A stretch of DNA of 64,000 bases from Rhizopus arrhizus (lineage: Eukaryota; Mucoromycota; Mucoromycetes; Mucorales; Rhizopodaceae): NCBI GenBank assembly GCA_024220505.1, contig JAKZZE010000006.1:1984001-2048000 (forward strand), written 5' to 3'. The notes under the pieces are model-generated. The model did no database searches, was not told the origin of the DNA, and saw only the letters and a list, made by a program, of their open reading frames with translations. Positions 1 to 12,784 of this stretch are shown here, piece by piece. Each line of letters begins with the position of its first letter. The stretch's first letter is position 1. Made by a program: the position numbers and the translations under genes.

Positions 1-1771
1 CTATTTGGTAGCGCTTTGATTTTAAGGAGGATATATGGCACACTTAACGTCAGCACCTCAATAAAATGAGCAGTTATCGTTAATTTAGTATTGAAATTAC
101 TATACTAGTAAATATGGTCAACTAATTCATGTAGTCTAAGGGTATCCAATGAGCTATATTCTTATATAAGTTTTATTGATAAAGACAACGAAACAGTAGT
201 GATAAAGAACCCGGTTATCACATGTTTAAAATACATTACTGTAGTAATTGAAAGTATGAAGGTACAAGACTAAGAAAGCATAAAAAGAACAGTAATAAGC
301 TCTTTTAGATGAAAAAAAGTGATCTTGTTGCTAAAGACGTCGAGTAGGTCAAGAAGTTTTTTTTCTGATTTTATTCTTTATTATTCCAAAAGCTAATGAA
401 TGCAATCTCAGTCGCTTTCTTATCTAGCCAGCAATTGAAACTGTTGTTGATTTTATCGCTTCTGCCTTCACCTTTATACTTGCTGAGCATACACTGACTT
501 ATAACCTGAAGAGCACAAGACTGATGCAGTTGTTGGTTATGATACCGAGCTTTGTCTGCCTGAAACATCAAGAAAATGCATGCTTAGATACAGTAGAAAG
601 TATGGTTATGACCATGTGAAGGGCACATTTGATGCTTTAACTATTTTCAATAATGCATTTAAAAAAGCACTTCTAGCCAAAAGAAAAAACTGCTTTGAAG
701 CTTAAAATACCATTCATACATGCCAGACATGAGCATTTTATTTATTGAGTGAAATTACTTGACAATTGTGGCTTAACTTCCATTGTGTCATTATCTTTGA
801 CAACATGCTTCATCTATGGATAATATTGCTTTATTCTACTAAGCTGTACAAATCTAAAAAGATATATAAATGCGTTATTCCCGCTCAAATGACAGACAGA
901 AAACACATTCTTGATTTAGAAAATCTGGTGTGGTTTTTTAAGGTAAGCCAAACTAAAAACAAATCTTAATAACGAAATAAGAACTAATCACTTGAAAAAT
1001 AAATGGGACTTGAAAACACTGTAAATATGCTCAGATTATCGAAAGAAGACTACAAGATGTACGAAATTTCAAGGATACTTGAAGATGGTGTTGGACATAT
1101 CTCACTGACAAAAATGGTAAACAGCGAGGATCAAAATCCTATCAAAGGAACTGAATATGGAATATATTGTTCACAGAAAAAGACAATGAGGAAAGTATCG
1201 TAAACTTTACTGATACTAATAGTTGCATAAAATAAGATAGCGAGGCAACTAGCCATTGCGTCATCTGTAAATCATTGACAGACATTCATTCTTATATATC
1301 ATATCACTATCTATAGCTGCCAATATTATCGTCTGATTAAACAACGCGTACTCCACTGCCTGCAAATGCATCATCAGTTACATATTCCTTCTCCATCTGA
1401 CTCAATATTCCACGTCCTCAACAAGCTTCCAAAAAACCCACCCAAGTGGGATGCGGTTAAGCACTACTGGTCCTTTGTCTGGCTTATACTCTGTCGCTTG
1501 TTATCTGACATCGATGCTACTCAGCGCTGTGAATCTTTTTCCTTCTTTTTCTTTGAAACCTACCTGAACTCGCTTTTTCTCAATTAGATCAGTAATACAA
1601 AATACTAACCCCACTCTCTCTTCTACACTGTCTCACATTTCTTTCTCCTTGGGCCCAAGTGCTTTCTATTGAATGAGCCTATGCTGCCTCTTTATTAGAT
1701 TCTAAGATGGATGAACATATGCTCTTACATAGGACAAGAAAAGATTTAAAGCTTCAGTGAGCAGTTACATT
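1..1771. other. Intergenic, decayed ORF pieces only
   Basis: No intact gene is visible. Short coding-like stretches occur at 371-571 (- strand, 66 codons), 1003-1203 (+, 66 codons) and 1366-1587 (+, 73 codons). They have no recognisable domain and no splice signals that would join them. The piece at 1366-1587 contains KNPPKWDAVKHYW, which looks like ordinary soluble protein sequence rather than random AT-rich translation, so it may be the relic of a dispersed gene or mobile element. That is inference. Confidence 0.5.
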
Positions 1772-3227
1772 CTATTTATTTTTTTTCTGGAAGTAAGCAA
1801 AGAAAGGTTTATCTGAAGGAACCATAGCCCATAATATGATCATACCGACGGTCATGACAGCGCAAGCATAAGGCATAGACAGGATGCCAAACTTTCCAGA
1901 GATTATGCCAGTAATAAAAGGGAAGAATGCAGCACCACCTGCTCCCAAACTATGAAATAAAGTTTAGTTCACTCTAATCACATGTACAGTGTGTATTCAA
2001 ATATATTACGCGGAAATGAATCCAAGAGAAGTAGTATGATAGCTTCTTGGCAGTACTTTTGATGCAATTGAAATGGTAGTAGGAAACATAGGACCAAGAA
2101 GTAAGCCGATAGAAATCAAAGCTATCAACAATTTTGAATTACCTTTTTTCTTACTATTTCTTTGTGCTTACCTGATGAGTTCACAACTATATCAGCTGAG
2201 ATAATCATTATGGACAAACAACCGACAATCATTGCTGTAAATATGGTAATCATGAGCTTTTCTCCAAACTTGCCAGCCAGGTAACCCAACAAGATTCTTC
2301 CGCTTGCCAAACCTGCCCAGTATGTACTTATTACTCGACCCATTGAAATAGGATCCCCGTGGCGTCCCTCAGTCAGGTAAGTGTATCCCCATCCGCCCAT
2401 CACAACCTCATCTCCAACATAGATCAAGATATAAAGCGAACCAATAATTGTCATAGGATGCAGAATGGCTGCCTTTGTCAATTCTTTACGGTTTTGTTTA
2501 GAATCTACATCTTGATCCGCACTTTCTTCTTCCTCCAATTGGACACCCATGAAGCCAATAATAACACCAACGACATTAATGGCAGATGCGATAGTTAAGA
2601 AGATATACATCCCTTTCCATGATAGGTTGTGCTCTAACAAAAATGTAGCCACTAAGGGAGAGATCATTGCACCAACACCATACACAGCTACAATCATAAT
2701 TAATTACAACAATAAATTTAAATCATAGTTTCATTACCATGTAGAATATTCAACATCAGAGTGGCCATAGGCAAACTGGCCACAAACACATTCATTGCGG
2801 CATCTGTTATACCTGTACCCAATCCAGTACATACCATAGCAGCAGCCATGACAGGGAAGGGAAATCCCATCATGAGAATCAAATAAGATAACAATTGTAG
2901 GCATGAACCCATATAGATTGTGTTCAATTGGCCAATACGATGAACGATAAAGCCATTCATAAGAGCACTTGTGAAGAATCCGATTGAACTGCACAAGAAG
3001 AGAAGCGAAACTGTTTCATTTGGTATGTCGTAATATTGCTTTACTCTAGGAATAATGCTGCCAAGGGTTCCATCATTAAGACCAGCAACAACGATCATGT
3101 AGAATGCAGATAGCAGAGGCTTGATATGCCCCTTGAGATCCTTGAGGGTTTCTTGTCTTTCTTCAGTTTGGTCTCTATGGATCAAAGGGGTATTTTCGTC
3201 CACAAAAGCAGAAGGTATATCGTCCAT
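1772..3227 (-). CDS. MFS transporter (fucose permease / Bsc6-like type)
   Basis: Major facilitator superfamily membrane transporter; substrate unknown. Four exons (3227-2738, 2687-2172, 2121-2010, 1949-1772) give a 431-residue protein, a normal MFS length. The soluble N-terminus (start MDDIPSAFVDENTPLIHRD) is followed by strings of hydrophobic helices. The typical loop pattern GFIVHRIGQLNTIYMGS lies between helices 2 and 3, and an acidic cytoplasmic loop (EEEESADQD) lies between the two halves. The second half holds ISTYWAGLASGRILLGYLAGKFG, the pattern of fungal proteins related to fucose permease. The ATG at 3227 is chosen because the longer reading frame upstream has only a TTG. Family assignment is firm; substrate cannot be inferred. 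Confidence 0.9.
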
Positions 3228-4313
3228 TTTTAATTCTTGCTGCAAATGAAAAAGAAATAAAGAAAAGACACCTGCGTATAAAATAGTTGATCCTTTATAA
3301 TTCCACCTTTAAAGTCAGCCCTAATACAGTGACTTTTTGCCAATTGCGAATATAATTCAAGAGGGAGGCGGAAACGAAATTGCTGGCTAAACCCTGCAGT
3401 TTTAGGAAAGATTAGGTTCCATGTGAACCTATCAGCTGTAGTAATACAATTCCAATTTTGATCATCCACTCTCATCTTTCTTCCTTTTTCTCAAAAATAA
3501 ATGTTTTTGCTACACAAACGCTGTCGTGAAATCATACCATTGTTTACTGTCTGTGCATATAGAGCACATTTTGTACTATCGAGTTACATGATCCTTTTCT
3601 GGAGTTTAACCAAAAATTAAAAATAAATCGGAATAACAAATTTATTAAAATGCACCAACTTCTCCCTTTTATAATCCAGTTTACTGTAAGTACGCAACAT
3701 GATTATGTAGAGCATGTTTGAAAACCAGCGGTCTATTAAACTAATAGCATACACTCATAAGGGTTAATTTTAAGCAAATTACTCTGGCCATTAGGCAGAA
3801 AATGTTTTGTTGCTTATATTTGATGGTAAGGCTTACCTCAGAGAATGTATCGATGCATATCAAATAAACAGATGAATGCGCATTTGAGTCACTGCTGGTT
3901 AAAAAAACATAAATTGTATAGTGTTCATTCTAAACAAAGGAAGCACGACGATTTGATGTTATGCAGAAATAGACAAATTGTAAAAAGGGGAACTAAATAA
4001 GAGCGCATTATTGATAAGTGCTATAGTTGGATATACAATACAAGCACTTTTGCCCCATTGATTCACGTTGTTTACATCTAGTCTTAGACAGTTATGGACA
4101 ATCAAAATATGTACACCTTTGTTTACAAAATACCAGTATTCATTTCTCAATCAATAAATACTAATCATAGTAGCAATCGTCTGTCTAGATTATGATTGTA
4201 ATAACACAGTGTATCTCTTTGCTAGTAGAGTGACCATTAAAAAGGAGAATTGACATCAGTCTATCATGCGTCGAATAATAACGAGAGGAAATGCACACTG
4301 TTTATTATCAACT
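3228..4313. other. Intergenic, nothing recognised
   Basis: AT-rich DNA upstream of the MFS gene and downstream of the bS18m gene. Open stretches on the minus strand at 3230-3475 and 3959-4150 lack domains or splice structure. No RNA gene or repeat was seen. Confidence 0.5.
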
Positions 4314-5003
4314 CTAATTGAGCTTAAACTCACTGTGGTTGTTGGTACTTGACATGAGACCCATTGCTCTTGCACGTTTAACGGCTTTTGCTAATTTACG
4401 TTGATTCTTTGCAGTTAAACCTATTTTTTTGTTTTGTTTTGTACAAGTAAGTAAAAATAAGAAAAGCCTCTCTTCTGCAATATATACCAGTTTGCTCACG
4501 AGGCAAGATCTTTCCCATGTCAGATACAAATTTTGACAAGAGTCTATAGTTTTTGTATTCATGAAGAGGATCAAGACCAAGAACCTCAAAAGGATCCTGC
4601 TTTGGACCTGTGGGTCTTCCACGACTTGCTCGTAATGATTCTCTGTAACGATTGTCGTTTAAATCTTGTGGGTGATAAAGGTCACCTTCTTGATGAATCT
4701 TTTGGTAACGCTGAGCAACTTCGGCATTTGTTTTAACTTTATCTTCTACAGTTAAGAATTAACATTTGTTCAATGTTCTTTTTGCTTAAATTCAAGCTTA
4801 CTGTTGATAGTATTTTCAAGTAGACTTAGAGTTTCTTGTTCAATATCTTAAAAAAGAAATAAGTCAATTAGAACGGAACAAAGATGATCACCTTTACTTT
4901 TTCCTTCTGTTGGTGTGGCTATTTTATTCAAGAGCTTTGTGCTTGCTGCAGGGGAAAGAGAAACATTGGAAAGAGTTGAAAATGCACGGAACCTAGATAA
5001 CAT
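4314..5003 (-). CDS. RSM18: Mitochondrial small-subunit ribosomal protein bS18m
   Basis: Component of the mitochondrial ribosome small subunit, homologous to bacterial S18. Four exons (5003-4892, 4846-4802, 4745-4488, 4420-4314) sum to 522 nt, 173 residues. The N-terminus MLSRFRAFSTLSNVSLSPAA is Arg/Ser-rich without acidic residues, as in a mitochondrial presequence. The C-terminal half has the S18 core: DPLHEYKNYRLLSKFVSDMG, then across the last intron GLTAKNQRKLAKAVKRARAM, close to the bacterial S18 consensus. The long N-terminal extension is usual for mitochondrial members. The gene name follows the yeast homologue. Confidence 0.9.
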
Positions 5004-5017
5004 TATATGAACTTGAC

Positions 5018-5043
5018 AAAAAAAAAAAAAAAAAAAAAAAAAA
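5018..5043 (+). repeat. Poly(A) tract, 26 bp
   Basis: An uninterrupted run of A just upstream of the bS18m start codon, in its promoter region (T-run on the gene's strand). Such tracts can act as nucleosome-depleting promoter elements; that role is inference. Confidence 0.8.
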
Positions 5044-5200
5044 TCAGTGTTGACCGTGGCTTATGCTCTGATTAAGCAAGTATTGTAATAAAATGTGAAT
5101 AACTTTTTATTTGTGATGTGTATGCAAAATAGGGTAGAGAAAAGGAAAAATAGTGAGTATCTTTGTGTATACTTTAGATGTGCTAGATAAATGGTTAAAA

Positions 5201-6798
5201 TTAGGCTTCTACTTGTTCAGCTTCTGATCTCTTCTTGAGAACAAGATCAGTGCCAGTCATACGACGATAGATGCTCTTGACATCATCACAAACAGTTTCA
5301 AAGTGACTTGTAGCATCATAAGACTTTGAAGTAAATACCTGATCTTCTGTACCATCCGTAGTGGGTTCTTCGATGTTGGATACAGAAATGAATTTATCAT
5401 GGATGGGACCCAAAATGTCTAAACCAGCCTTGATTTCAGCCTCAGGATCTTCAGTCTCAACGATGGTAGAAACAATAGCCAAGTACATATCCTTGGGGCA
5501 AACAGCGTGATTACTAGAGACACCAGCAACATAGACATCATGTTGACGACCCAATTGGTTTTGAGGGATGATGATTTGAACAGAGTCAGCATCGCTTGTG
5601 TTAGGAATAGGGTGCTTCAAGAAACAGATAGCACGAACCACCTTACCAGTAACTCTAACCTTTTCCTTATTGTAAGAGGGATCACAGATGATTTGCTTGG
5701 CCTTTGCAACTTCATCTCCAGAGCGAACACCAACAGCAACGCCGTTTTCGTAAATGATTTCATCGACAGCTCTGTCAAGCATATAGGTACCACCATAAAT
5801 AGCACTTAATCTAAATGGGAAAGCGTTAATTAACTCATTAAACCAAATAAATTGCATAATGTTACCTAGCAAATGATTGAGGGAGTTCACCCAAGCCATG
5901 AAGAGGATAGATATAAGGGCTCTTACCATAGCGTGCGACAGAAGCAACGTAAAGAATGATCTTTTCGATTGTTTCGCGAGCAGGCTTATTGAGGTAATCG
6001 TCATCTAAATGAAGGGCCATGGCATGACCTAATATATAATTTAATTAATTTCAAGTTGTAATTTTTCTTTTTTTATCTCTATTTTACCAATGAAATCTTG
6101 AGTTGCGGGTTCAAGATCGAACTTTGCGTAGACATCAACCATCGTGTTCTTGTCAAAGTCCAAACCTAAATTGATTGTTACAATCCTATCATTTACATTA
6201 AATTAAAGTAAGCTCACCTTGATGAGTAGATTCATCATCATCCTTCCAGTTTTGAATGAATTCAAAGAATTTTTGCACTCTACGCTTCTCAATAATACCC
6301 AACAAGGGAGAAGAAATAGCTTCAGTTTCAGTAGCAGGTACCTTGGAAATCTTTCCTTCTCTGTAGACAAAAGAACCAGAGATTTGCTTGAATTCCAAGT
6401 AACGAGTAACATCAGTGTGAGTCAAGAAACGAACAATTTCACCGTTAGCCATCATGAATTTGGGAATCAAATCGATATTGTAGTCACGATCACGGCCTAA
6501 TTCAGCAGGAACTGTAGTTTCAGGTCTGTATTTGCGATACAACTATGTCAAAAGTAAGTATAAATTGAAAAATGACCTGTTTCTTTTCTTTATTTACTTG
6601 AGTAAGGTTCAATGAAGCGGATTCACCACCATAGTAATCATTTCTATCCATATGAAGGACCTTTTTACCCTCAACAGAAAAGATACCACTGAGAATACAT
6701 TCAGTTAAACCAGTACCGAGAACAATAATATCGTAGTTGTCATCCTATAACATGTCTTAATTTCTTTTTATTCTCGAGAATTTTTTGCTTGTTACCAT
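5201..6798 (-). CDS. GDI1: Rab GDP dissociation inhibitor
   Basis: GDI extracts prenylated GDP-bound Rab GTPases from membranes and recycles them through the cytosol, so it serves all vesicle traffic. Six exons (6798-6796, 6744-6598, 6542-6218, 6165-6088, 6028-5866, 5810-5201) give 441 residues, the usual size. The N-terminus reads [20 protein letters not shown] followed by [17 protein letters not shown], the conserved Rab-binding and FAD-like fold signature. Later YGGTYMLDR and [20 protein letters not shown] are characteristic GDI motifs. Exon 1 is unusual: coding begins with ATG directly followed by the GT of intron 1, so the first coding exon holds only the start codon. Identity is certain. 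Confidence 0.97.
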
Positions 6799-7428
6799 TT
6801 TATGTAAACAAAAAAAAAGGTGTAGTGAGAAAGAAGTAAACAAAAAAATGAATCTCCTAAAAAGCGAGAAATATTTATATCAAAATCTTCTCATTAGAAA
6901 ATGGAGTGCAAACTTCCCAAACTAGGGGATACGAAAGGGGGTATCTTTAATTTTTAAGCCAATTATCAACGTGCCCTTCATTCACTGCATTAAAATAAAA
7001 CGTGTCGCTGAATGAACACGAGAGTTCATACGATTTTTAGTTTCTCAACCTAACTTTTGTGTTACCAATTCATTCTTCCCCTTTCTCTCCTCCATTATTT
7101 ATTTTAACAAATAAAAAAATAGGAAAATGTTGTCACTTGTTTGAATAAAGGACTGAAACATATCAACTGTCAAAAAAGAAAGTGCATGTGAAATCACTTG
7201 GCTGTCATAAACTTGTACAAACAAGACCGTCCTTTCGTTTTTCCCGTCCCCCCTTTTTATTCATTCAATTAAGGCTATGAATATAAGAAATGATGATTAC
7301 AATGATATTGACAAACAATGCCCCAATCATTCTTTATCAATGAAGTATATAAACAAACCTATGTTCTTTCTGTTCTTTTTCTTTAATTGAAAATTTTAAT
7401 CTCAAATAAAAAAAAAAAGGTTGTCAAC
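6799..7428. promoter_or_regulatory. Divergent promoter region between GDI and the 7429 gene
   Basis: About 630 bp shared upstream DNA. A TATA-like element (GTATATAAAC, about 7345-7354) lies roughly 80 bp before the ATG at 7429. A C-run with CCCCT, the fungal stress-element core, is near 7247-7256. A pyrimidine-rich stretch with CTTT runs precedes the start codon. Assignment of these sites is by sequence pattern only. Confidence 0.45.
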
Positions 7429-8739
7429 ATGGTTGCTACGGAAAATGCATTATTATCAAACAGAGCATATCGTCTTTATGCAGGACATGGCAACTGGATT
7501 AATCTAGGAGAAAAGACTACAAATGATTTACTGAACATATTTTCAAAAGGCGTGCCCACACGATACCAATTATCTCCAGGATTGTTTATTGACATTATAC
7601 CTCATGATGTAGATTGCAATAGTAAAAATATTGACATGCTAGGTTTAATGCGTGCTGATCTGGTTTATGAATCTACAGAAGAAAGCACGGTGCAGCAAGC
7701 AATGTCCAATTATATCCGTGGTCTATTGGATGACCAAGGAATCATCGATGCATTCCCTCCAGTAAAATCTGGTGAGAATCTACCTCACATCACCTCGTTG
7801 CCATCTCACAGGCATCTAAGTCTTGTTCCTTCTGTCACTGGTGTCACTCGCAGAGGTCCTAAATCGAGCCATGATTATAACTGTGATTCTTCTTCAAAAA
7901 ACTCCTCTACTCAATTAAAAAAGAAATCCTCTACTCCCTTCTCTAAACGCTTACACAAGAAGGTCAAGGCAGTACAAAAGGATGAGTTTTCGAAAAAGAT
8001 GATTTTGCCTTCATCCACAAATGTAAATTTGGCTAGTCGTGACAGCTATGGTAACCCTTCGGATACGTCTATAGACTTTATGCAGTCACATCAGCAGCAT
8101 TCTGGACTGTGGACAGTACCAGCAGCCTCATTTACGAGATTAAGAGCCTCTGATCTTGATTTTGAATTTAATCCTCCTTCAAGTTCAAGCTCTACAAATA
8201 TTGCAGCAAGTGTTCATCCTGAAGGTTTCGATAGTCAGCCAACTTTACAAAGACTATCACCCACGCTCATGTTAAATGCCTACGATCATGAATTCGTAAA
8301 TTCAAAAAGTCGAATCCTATCATCTTACTACCCTTGTTCTCAAAGTTCTCTGCCTTCTTCTGCTAACGTTAATCATCAACTTTTAGAGCATCATGAGCAA
8401 CAACAGCAGCAGCAACCATCCTTTAATGAAATTGGTACAACCAATGATTCCATGATTTCATCTTCCTGCTGGGTCGGCGTCCATTCAAACACGATAAAAG
8501 ACGAAGAAGAGCGGTGGATGTCTTCAATGGAATACAGTGGAAAAGATGATAGCAGTAACATGCTTATGCATCATGAACCTACAATCACACAAACATCTTT
8601 TGATCTTCATCACCGATCAAGTGTAGACCATGGCTATTACTTTAATGACTCTTCAAAATCAACCACAGGTCCTTCTTCACCAAATGATGTTGATGACATA
8701 ACTACACTTCCTGAAAGTGTTAAACGTGTCTTACTTTAA
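7429..8739 (+). CDS. Unknown protein with ordered N-terminus and Ser/Gln/His-rich tail
   Basis: Single-exon gene of 436 residues. The frame is open further 5' but only from a TTG, so the ATG at 7429 is used. Residues 1-130 look like a folded domain (contains YRLYAGHGNWINLGEKTTND and PTRYQLSPGLFIDIIPHDVD). The rest is low-complexity: Ser/Thr-rich, a basic stretch (KKKSSTPFSKRLHKKVKAVQK) near 165-190, and a HEQQQQQQ run near 325. That architecture resembles a fungal regulatory or adaptor protein, but I recognise no family and assign no function. A TATA element and pyrimidine-rich leader upstream suggest it is expressed. Confidence 0.8.
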   Translation: MVATENALLSNRAYRLYAGHGNWINLGEKTTNDLLNIFSKGVPTRYQLSPGLFIDIIPHDVDCNSKNIDMLGLMRADLVYESTEESTVQQAMSNYIRGLLDDQGIIDAFPPVKSGENLPHITSLPSHRHLSLVPSVTGVTRRGPKSSHDYNCDSSSKNSSTQLKKKSSTPFSKRLHKKVKAVQKDEFSKKMILPSSTNVNLASRDSYGNPSDTSIDFMQSHQQHSGLWTVPAASFTRLRASDLDFEFNPPSSSSSTNIAASVHPEGFDSQPTLQRLSPTLMLNAYDHEFVNSKSRILSSYYPCSQSSLPSSANVNHQLLEHHEQQQQQQPSFNEIGTTNDSMISSSCWVGVHSNTIKDEEERWMSSMEYSGKDDSSNMLMHHEPTITQTSFDLHHRSSVDHGYYFNDSSKSTTGPSSPNDVDDITTLPESVKRVLL

Positions 8740-9183
8740 TAAAAGCTTTACTTCAAAAGAGGATCGACACAAGTACACTTTTAAAGTATTACAACTTCTC
8801 TTTTGGTTATCACTAACATCTGCTTTTGCTAGATGAGCATTCTTTTTAGGCGACTTTTTTTCAATAAAATTTTTATTGTTCTATATTAAGAACAAATGAA
8901 TTTCACGTGTCACCTACGCGTGTGCGCCTTCTTTTTCTCGTATCATTGTCCTTGGGGCACTCATTTCACTTTTTTAAATTAATGTGTTTCATATTTTAGT
9001 ATGAATATTCTCTTAACCGCATGTCTTTTGATGGCATGTGTTTCCTTAAAGAAAGGAGAAGGAGAGCTACGTATATGTTACATCATTATTCAAACCTTTG
9101 TATTCTTGATTAAGATGCACTTGGACTTTTTATCACAATTGACTCATTCAGCAACACTGCTTAACACATTCTCTTTGTAAATT

Positions 9184-9222
<39 letters not shown>

Positions 9223-11330
9223 TAAATCAATTGAAAAAGTGGGAAAGGAGAGACAAGCTTTTGTAGTCCTATACGTACTCTCCCTCCCTTCTTGGTAGTT
9301 GCTTCTCTCCCATCTCTCCTTTCCCTTTTTTCTTTACTCTTAAAATAAAACAAGATTGATGCTTGATAGAAACCCTTTTTTTGCATATGCACGGGCGCTT
9401 GAATGTATATATTGAAAGATCTAAAATAAAGTTGTATTTTTCTATCTATTCCATAAAAGGAGGATGCGTTTATTTGTCTTTTCAATGAGAATACTTGGAT
9501 TATATATTTTTAATGAAATAAAAAGGAGCAAACGCGTCTATTTTTTTATATTTTTTTTTTCCCTCATCGTTCAAGCCTTTCTCCTTTATCTGTACTGATA
9601 AATAACAACGATATGATCTTTCTTCCATGTCTTGTCCATGGCACTTGCTTCACATGCTGAAATAGATTAATTGAATAATCTCAGATATCGTGAGCTTCTT
9701 TTTTTATTTTCTTCTATTAAACATTCTTAATAGGTAATTATATTTTTAAAATACATGTATTTGAATATACTCTTTATTAACTAGAATACAAGAAAATGGA
9801 GTAACAGATTTGTACTAAAATATTTAAAATATTAAACAATCAAAGATAGTAACAACGAAATTGAGCGATTAACAAAAGAAGGGTGCTTTTTCGTTTAATT
9901 CCTTATATCCTTTCATTACAAGTGCCCAAAAGGAGGAAATGAGCAACATGCTTACATGAAATTAAGCGACTTTAAGATATAAAGTAATTACCTGATACAT
10001 TTTCCTTGTACAAAGAAAGAAAATAGCTCACATCTCTTCTTTGATTAAGATTGAATCAAATAAAGCTAAAATCCATAATCTTCCACGACACTTTCCCCAC
10101 ATACAACCGAATGTTGTGTAACTTGGAAGTTTTGTATATCACTGCTTAATTGATTTTTGTAATACAATTTTGAATAACCTAATGAAGGCTTGACGCTAAT
10201 GCAAACTTCAAAAGGGAAGAAAGAATGCACAGATGAATCAAAGAGCTTTTACACGCAGTTAATTACCAACTTGATATGATGATTACTGTGATTAAAGCAA
10301 GGATGGTTCAACAATAGACGTGTTTAGTAAGAGAAATACTTCTTTGATAGTTGAAAGTATCTTCATTTTATTCATCATTCGAAAAACTAGAGAGTTCATA
10401 TTTAAACAATTGTTTTAATAAAGTTAACACATGGCACTTTATAAAGATTTGCAAGCTCGCTGCGTTAGTTTTGGGATTGGGGATTATAAATGTACATTCA
10501 GTGTTAAAATACCTGGTTCAGTTGAAGTGTCGATCCAATAGTCCAATCGATTCAATGGCGCTGATTAAGCTTTCCTGTACTCTTTAGCAAATATCAAGTT
10601 TCTTGAAAGATTTCGGATCGCCCTGTCTTTTATTTTATTTATTACAATAATAAGTGAAATAAATTGATCTTAAAATAACAAAAAAACTAAAGATTGCCTC
10701 TTTTTTTTTTTTTTTTAATAGTTGGTATATGTTCATTCGTGCATTAAAGATGTTGGTCTATTTATATGTCACTACTAGAATTAATTTTACTCACTGTGAT
10801 GAAGTTTGAAAGCCTCAAAAAACTACAAAAGCAACTCCATATTGATGCTCTGCTGTTTTTTTTAAGAAAAAAAAAAAAAAAAAAAGATTTCGAGAAAAGC
10901 TACAAATAAACTCAATTGAAAGTGTCAGCCTTTGACAAACCAAATTTACAATTTATAACTTTCAAACTTTTTAAAGCATACGTGATTTAAAATAATAAAG
11001 CTTTAATAAGCCCATTGTGCGATTTTTTTTTCTTACATTTCATGAATGACTTTTTTAGTAACCATTGGCTTATTAATTTATTTTTAGAAAAGACGACAGA
11101 AGAATAAGGCATTTTGCTTGCCATCCTCTCTTCAATCTAACACATATATATATCTGCCTCTAGTATGCATTCACTGTTTTTTGAAAGAAAGAAAAAGAAG
11201 AGCAGAAAAAAATGCATGGATTATATGTTGTCTCTAGAAAAGTGCATACAATCATTTTAAAGAGCGATTTAAAAGGTTTCCGTAATAGCTCTTTCTTTTT
11301 TTTTTTTTTTTTCCTTCCTAAAATAAATCA
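8740..11330. other. 2.6 kb AT-rich intergenic region
   Basis: No gene could be supported. The region has a 34-bp poly(A) run (9186-9219), further A/T homopolymers (about 10700-10718, 10868-10886 and 11298-11312) and scattered short ORFs (9222-9485 minus; 10351-10587 plus, beginning with TTG) without domains. The last 200 bp before 11331 are pyrimidine-rich and probably hold the promoter and leader of the next gene. Confidence 0.5.
9186..9219 (+). repeat. Poly(A) tract, 34 bp
   Basis: Uninterrupted A run in the 8740-11330 gap, about 450 bp downstream of the preceding stop codon. Not flanked by any recognisable retrotransposed sequence. Confidence 0.8.
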
Positions 11331-12371
11331 ATGATACTAGAATCTAGAGCACCACCTCCTCCTGGAGAGGATGATCCACAAGCAGGATGTAAACTTATGG
11401 ACACATTTGGTATTATCGTTCAGTTATGCTTAGCTGCAGCTGCTTTTTCAACACTAATCTTTAAAAGACAAAGAGAAAAACCTCAACGACCTTTAAGGAT
11501 CTGGTAAGTTATTCTTCTAATGTTTCTACAAAATCTTTAATTGTTTTATAAATAGGGGATTTGATGTTAGTAAACAGTTGGCGGGTGGCATCATCGTACA
11601 CTTTTTAAATGTGGTGGCTGCTGTCTTTTTTGGGGTTAATCCTGAAGAAGGAGTCAAGTCTAACCCATGCGCTTGGTAAAAATATAAAAGTACATTTTTA
11701 TAAATATTCTAACGTAATTTTATAGGTACTTTCTCAACATCCTAGTAGATACAACACTTGGTGTTGGAATTATATGGCTTATACTAACAGGATTCAAATA
11801 TGCAATACTAAAACTAGGATGGGCAGGCTTTCAGAGTGGTGTTTACGGTGATCCACCCTTTACGGAACAGCTCAAAAAATGGGCTAAGCAGCTCACAGTG
11901 TATATTATTAGCTTAATACTTATGAAAGTGATTGTGGTTGTCTTGTTTCATTTATGTCCATGGATATTGGATTTTGGAGATTGGGTTTTGGAATGGACAG
12001 TAGGCAATTATCGATTACAAGTTGTCTTTGTCATGTTAATGTAAGCAATACATATTATACTATCAGAATGTATGTTCATTGGTTAAGCTTATAGATTTCC
12101 ACTTGTAATGAACATTTTGCAATTCTGGGTGATTGATACAATTGTTAAGCATAAATCAGACAAGAATAGCCCTACATCGATTCGATTAAACGCCGATGAA
12201 GAAGACGCACAGACCTTGTTAAGATCGCATGAAGAAAGTGAAGAAGAGACAAATACTATACACGAATCACTACCAGAATATAGTGTAGTAAAAGATAACG
12301 ATAATCGTGAAGAAGGCTCATCATCTTCAGCCCATGGAAATGAATATGAACTTGAACCAAAGAAACATTGA
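11331..12371 (+). CDS. STIMATE/TMEM110-family membrane protein (YPL162C-like)
   Basis: Multi-pass membrane protein. The animal member STIMATE works at ER-plasma membrane contacts in store-operated calcium entry; the yeast homologue is a vacuolar membrane protein of unknown role. Four exons (11331-11503, 11556-11675, 11726-12040, 12095-12371) give 294 residues. Helices can be seen at FGIIVQLCLAAAAF, ISLILMKVIVVVLFHL and VVFVMLIFPLVMNILQFWVI. The family signature is visible as KQLAGGIIVHFLNV, then NPCAWYFLNILVDTTLGVGI. The C-terminal tail of about 75 residues is acidic and Ser-rich, probably cytosolic. Fungal function is not established. Confidence 0.9.
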
Positions 12372-12784
12372 TATACCCTCTTTAAGCCACCATTCTTTTG
12401 TTTATAAAAGCATTCATTCATACTTTTTTTTGTCATGTAAAATTTGTGCATAATTAAAAGATATAAAAAATATAACACGCTTTCTGCAATTGAGGATTAT
12501 CAAATGAAATTGAGTCTATGCCCTATATATACAAAAATAAATAGATCATTTTAAACATGTATACTTTCATATCACAGTGTAAAGAGAATACAATAAGTCA
12601 ATTTATATACTACGTAGACTTTATTTTATCTAGAATATAAAAACAAATAGCTCATTTCAAAAAAGCCAGTTGCATTATTGAAACATTTTAAAAGCGACAA
12701 TTTAAATTGCGCAGAATCATTTTACACAAAAAGCAGTAAAGTCACATTAACCTTCTTTTTTCTTTTTTCATTTAAAGAACTAAA
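12372..12784. other. Short intergenic region
   Basis: AT-rich spacer between the STIMATE-like gene and GTR1; it should contain the terminator of the first and promoter of the second. No distinct motif stands out. Confidence 0.5.

Noticed and set aside
9222..9485. 87-codon minus-strand ORF in the 8740-11330 gap
   Set aside because: No domain, AT-driven composition, no splice partners and no promoter signals.
10351..10587. 78-codon + strand ORF
   Set aside because: Opens with TTG and has no convincing protein features.
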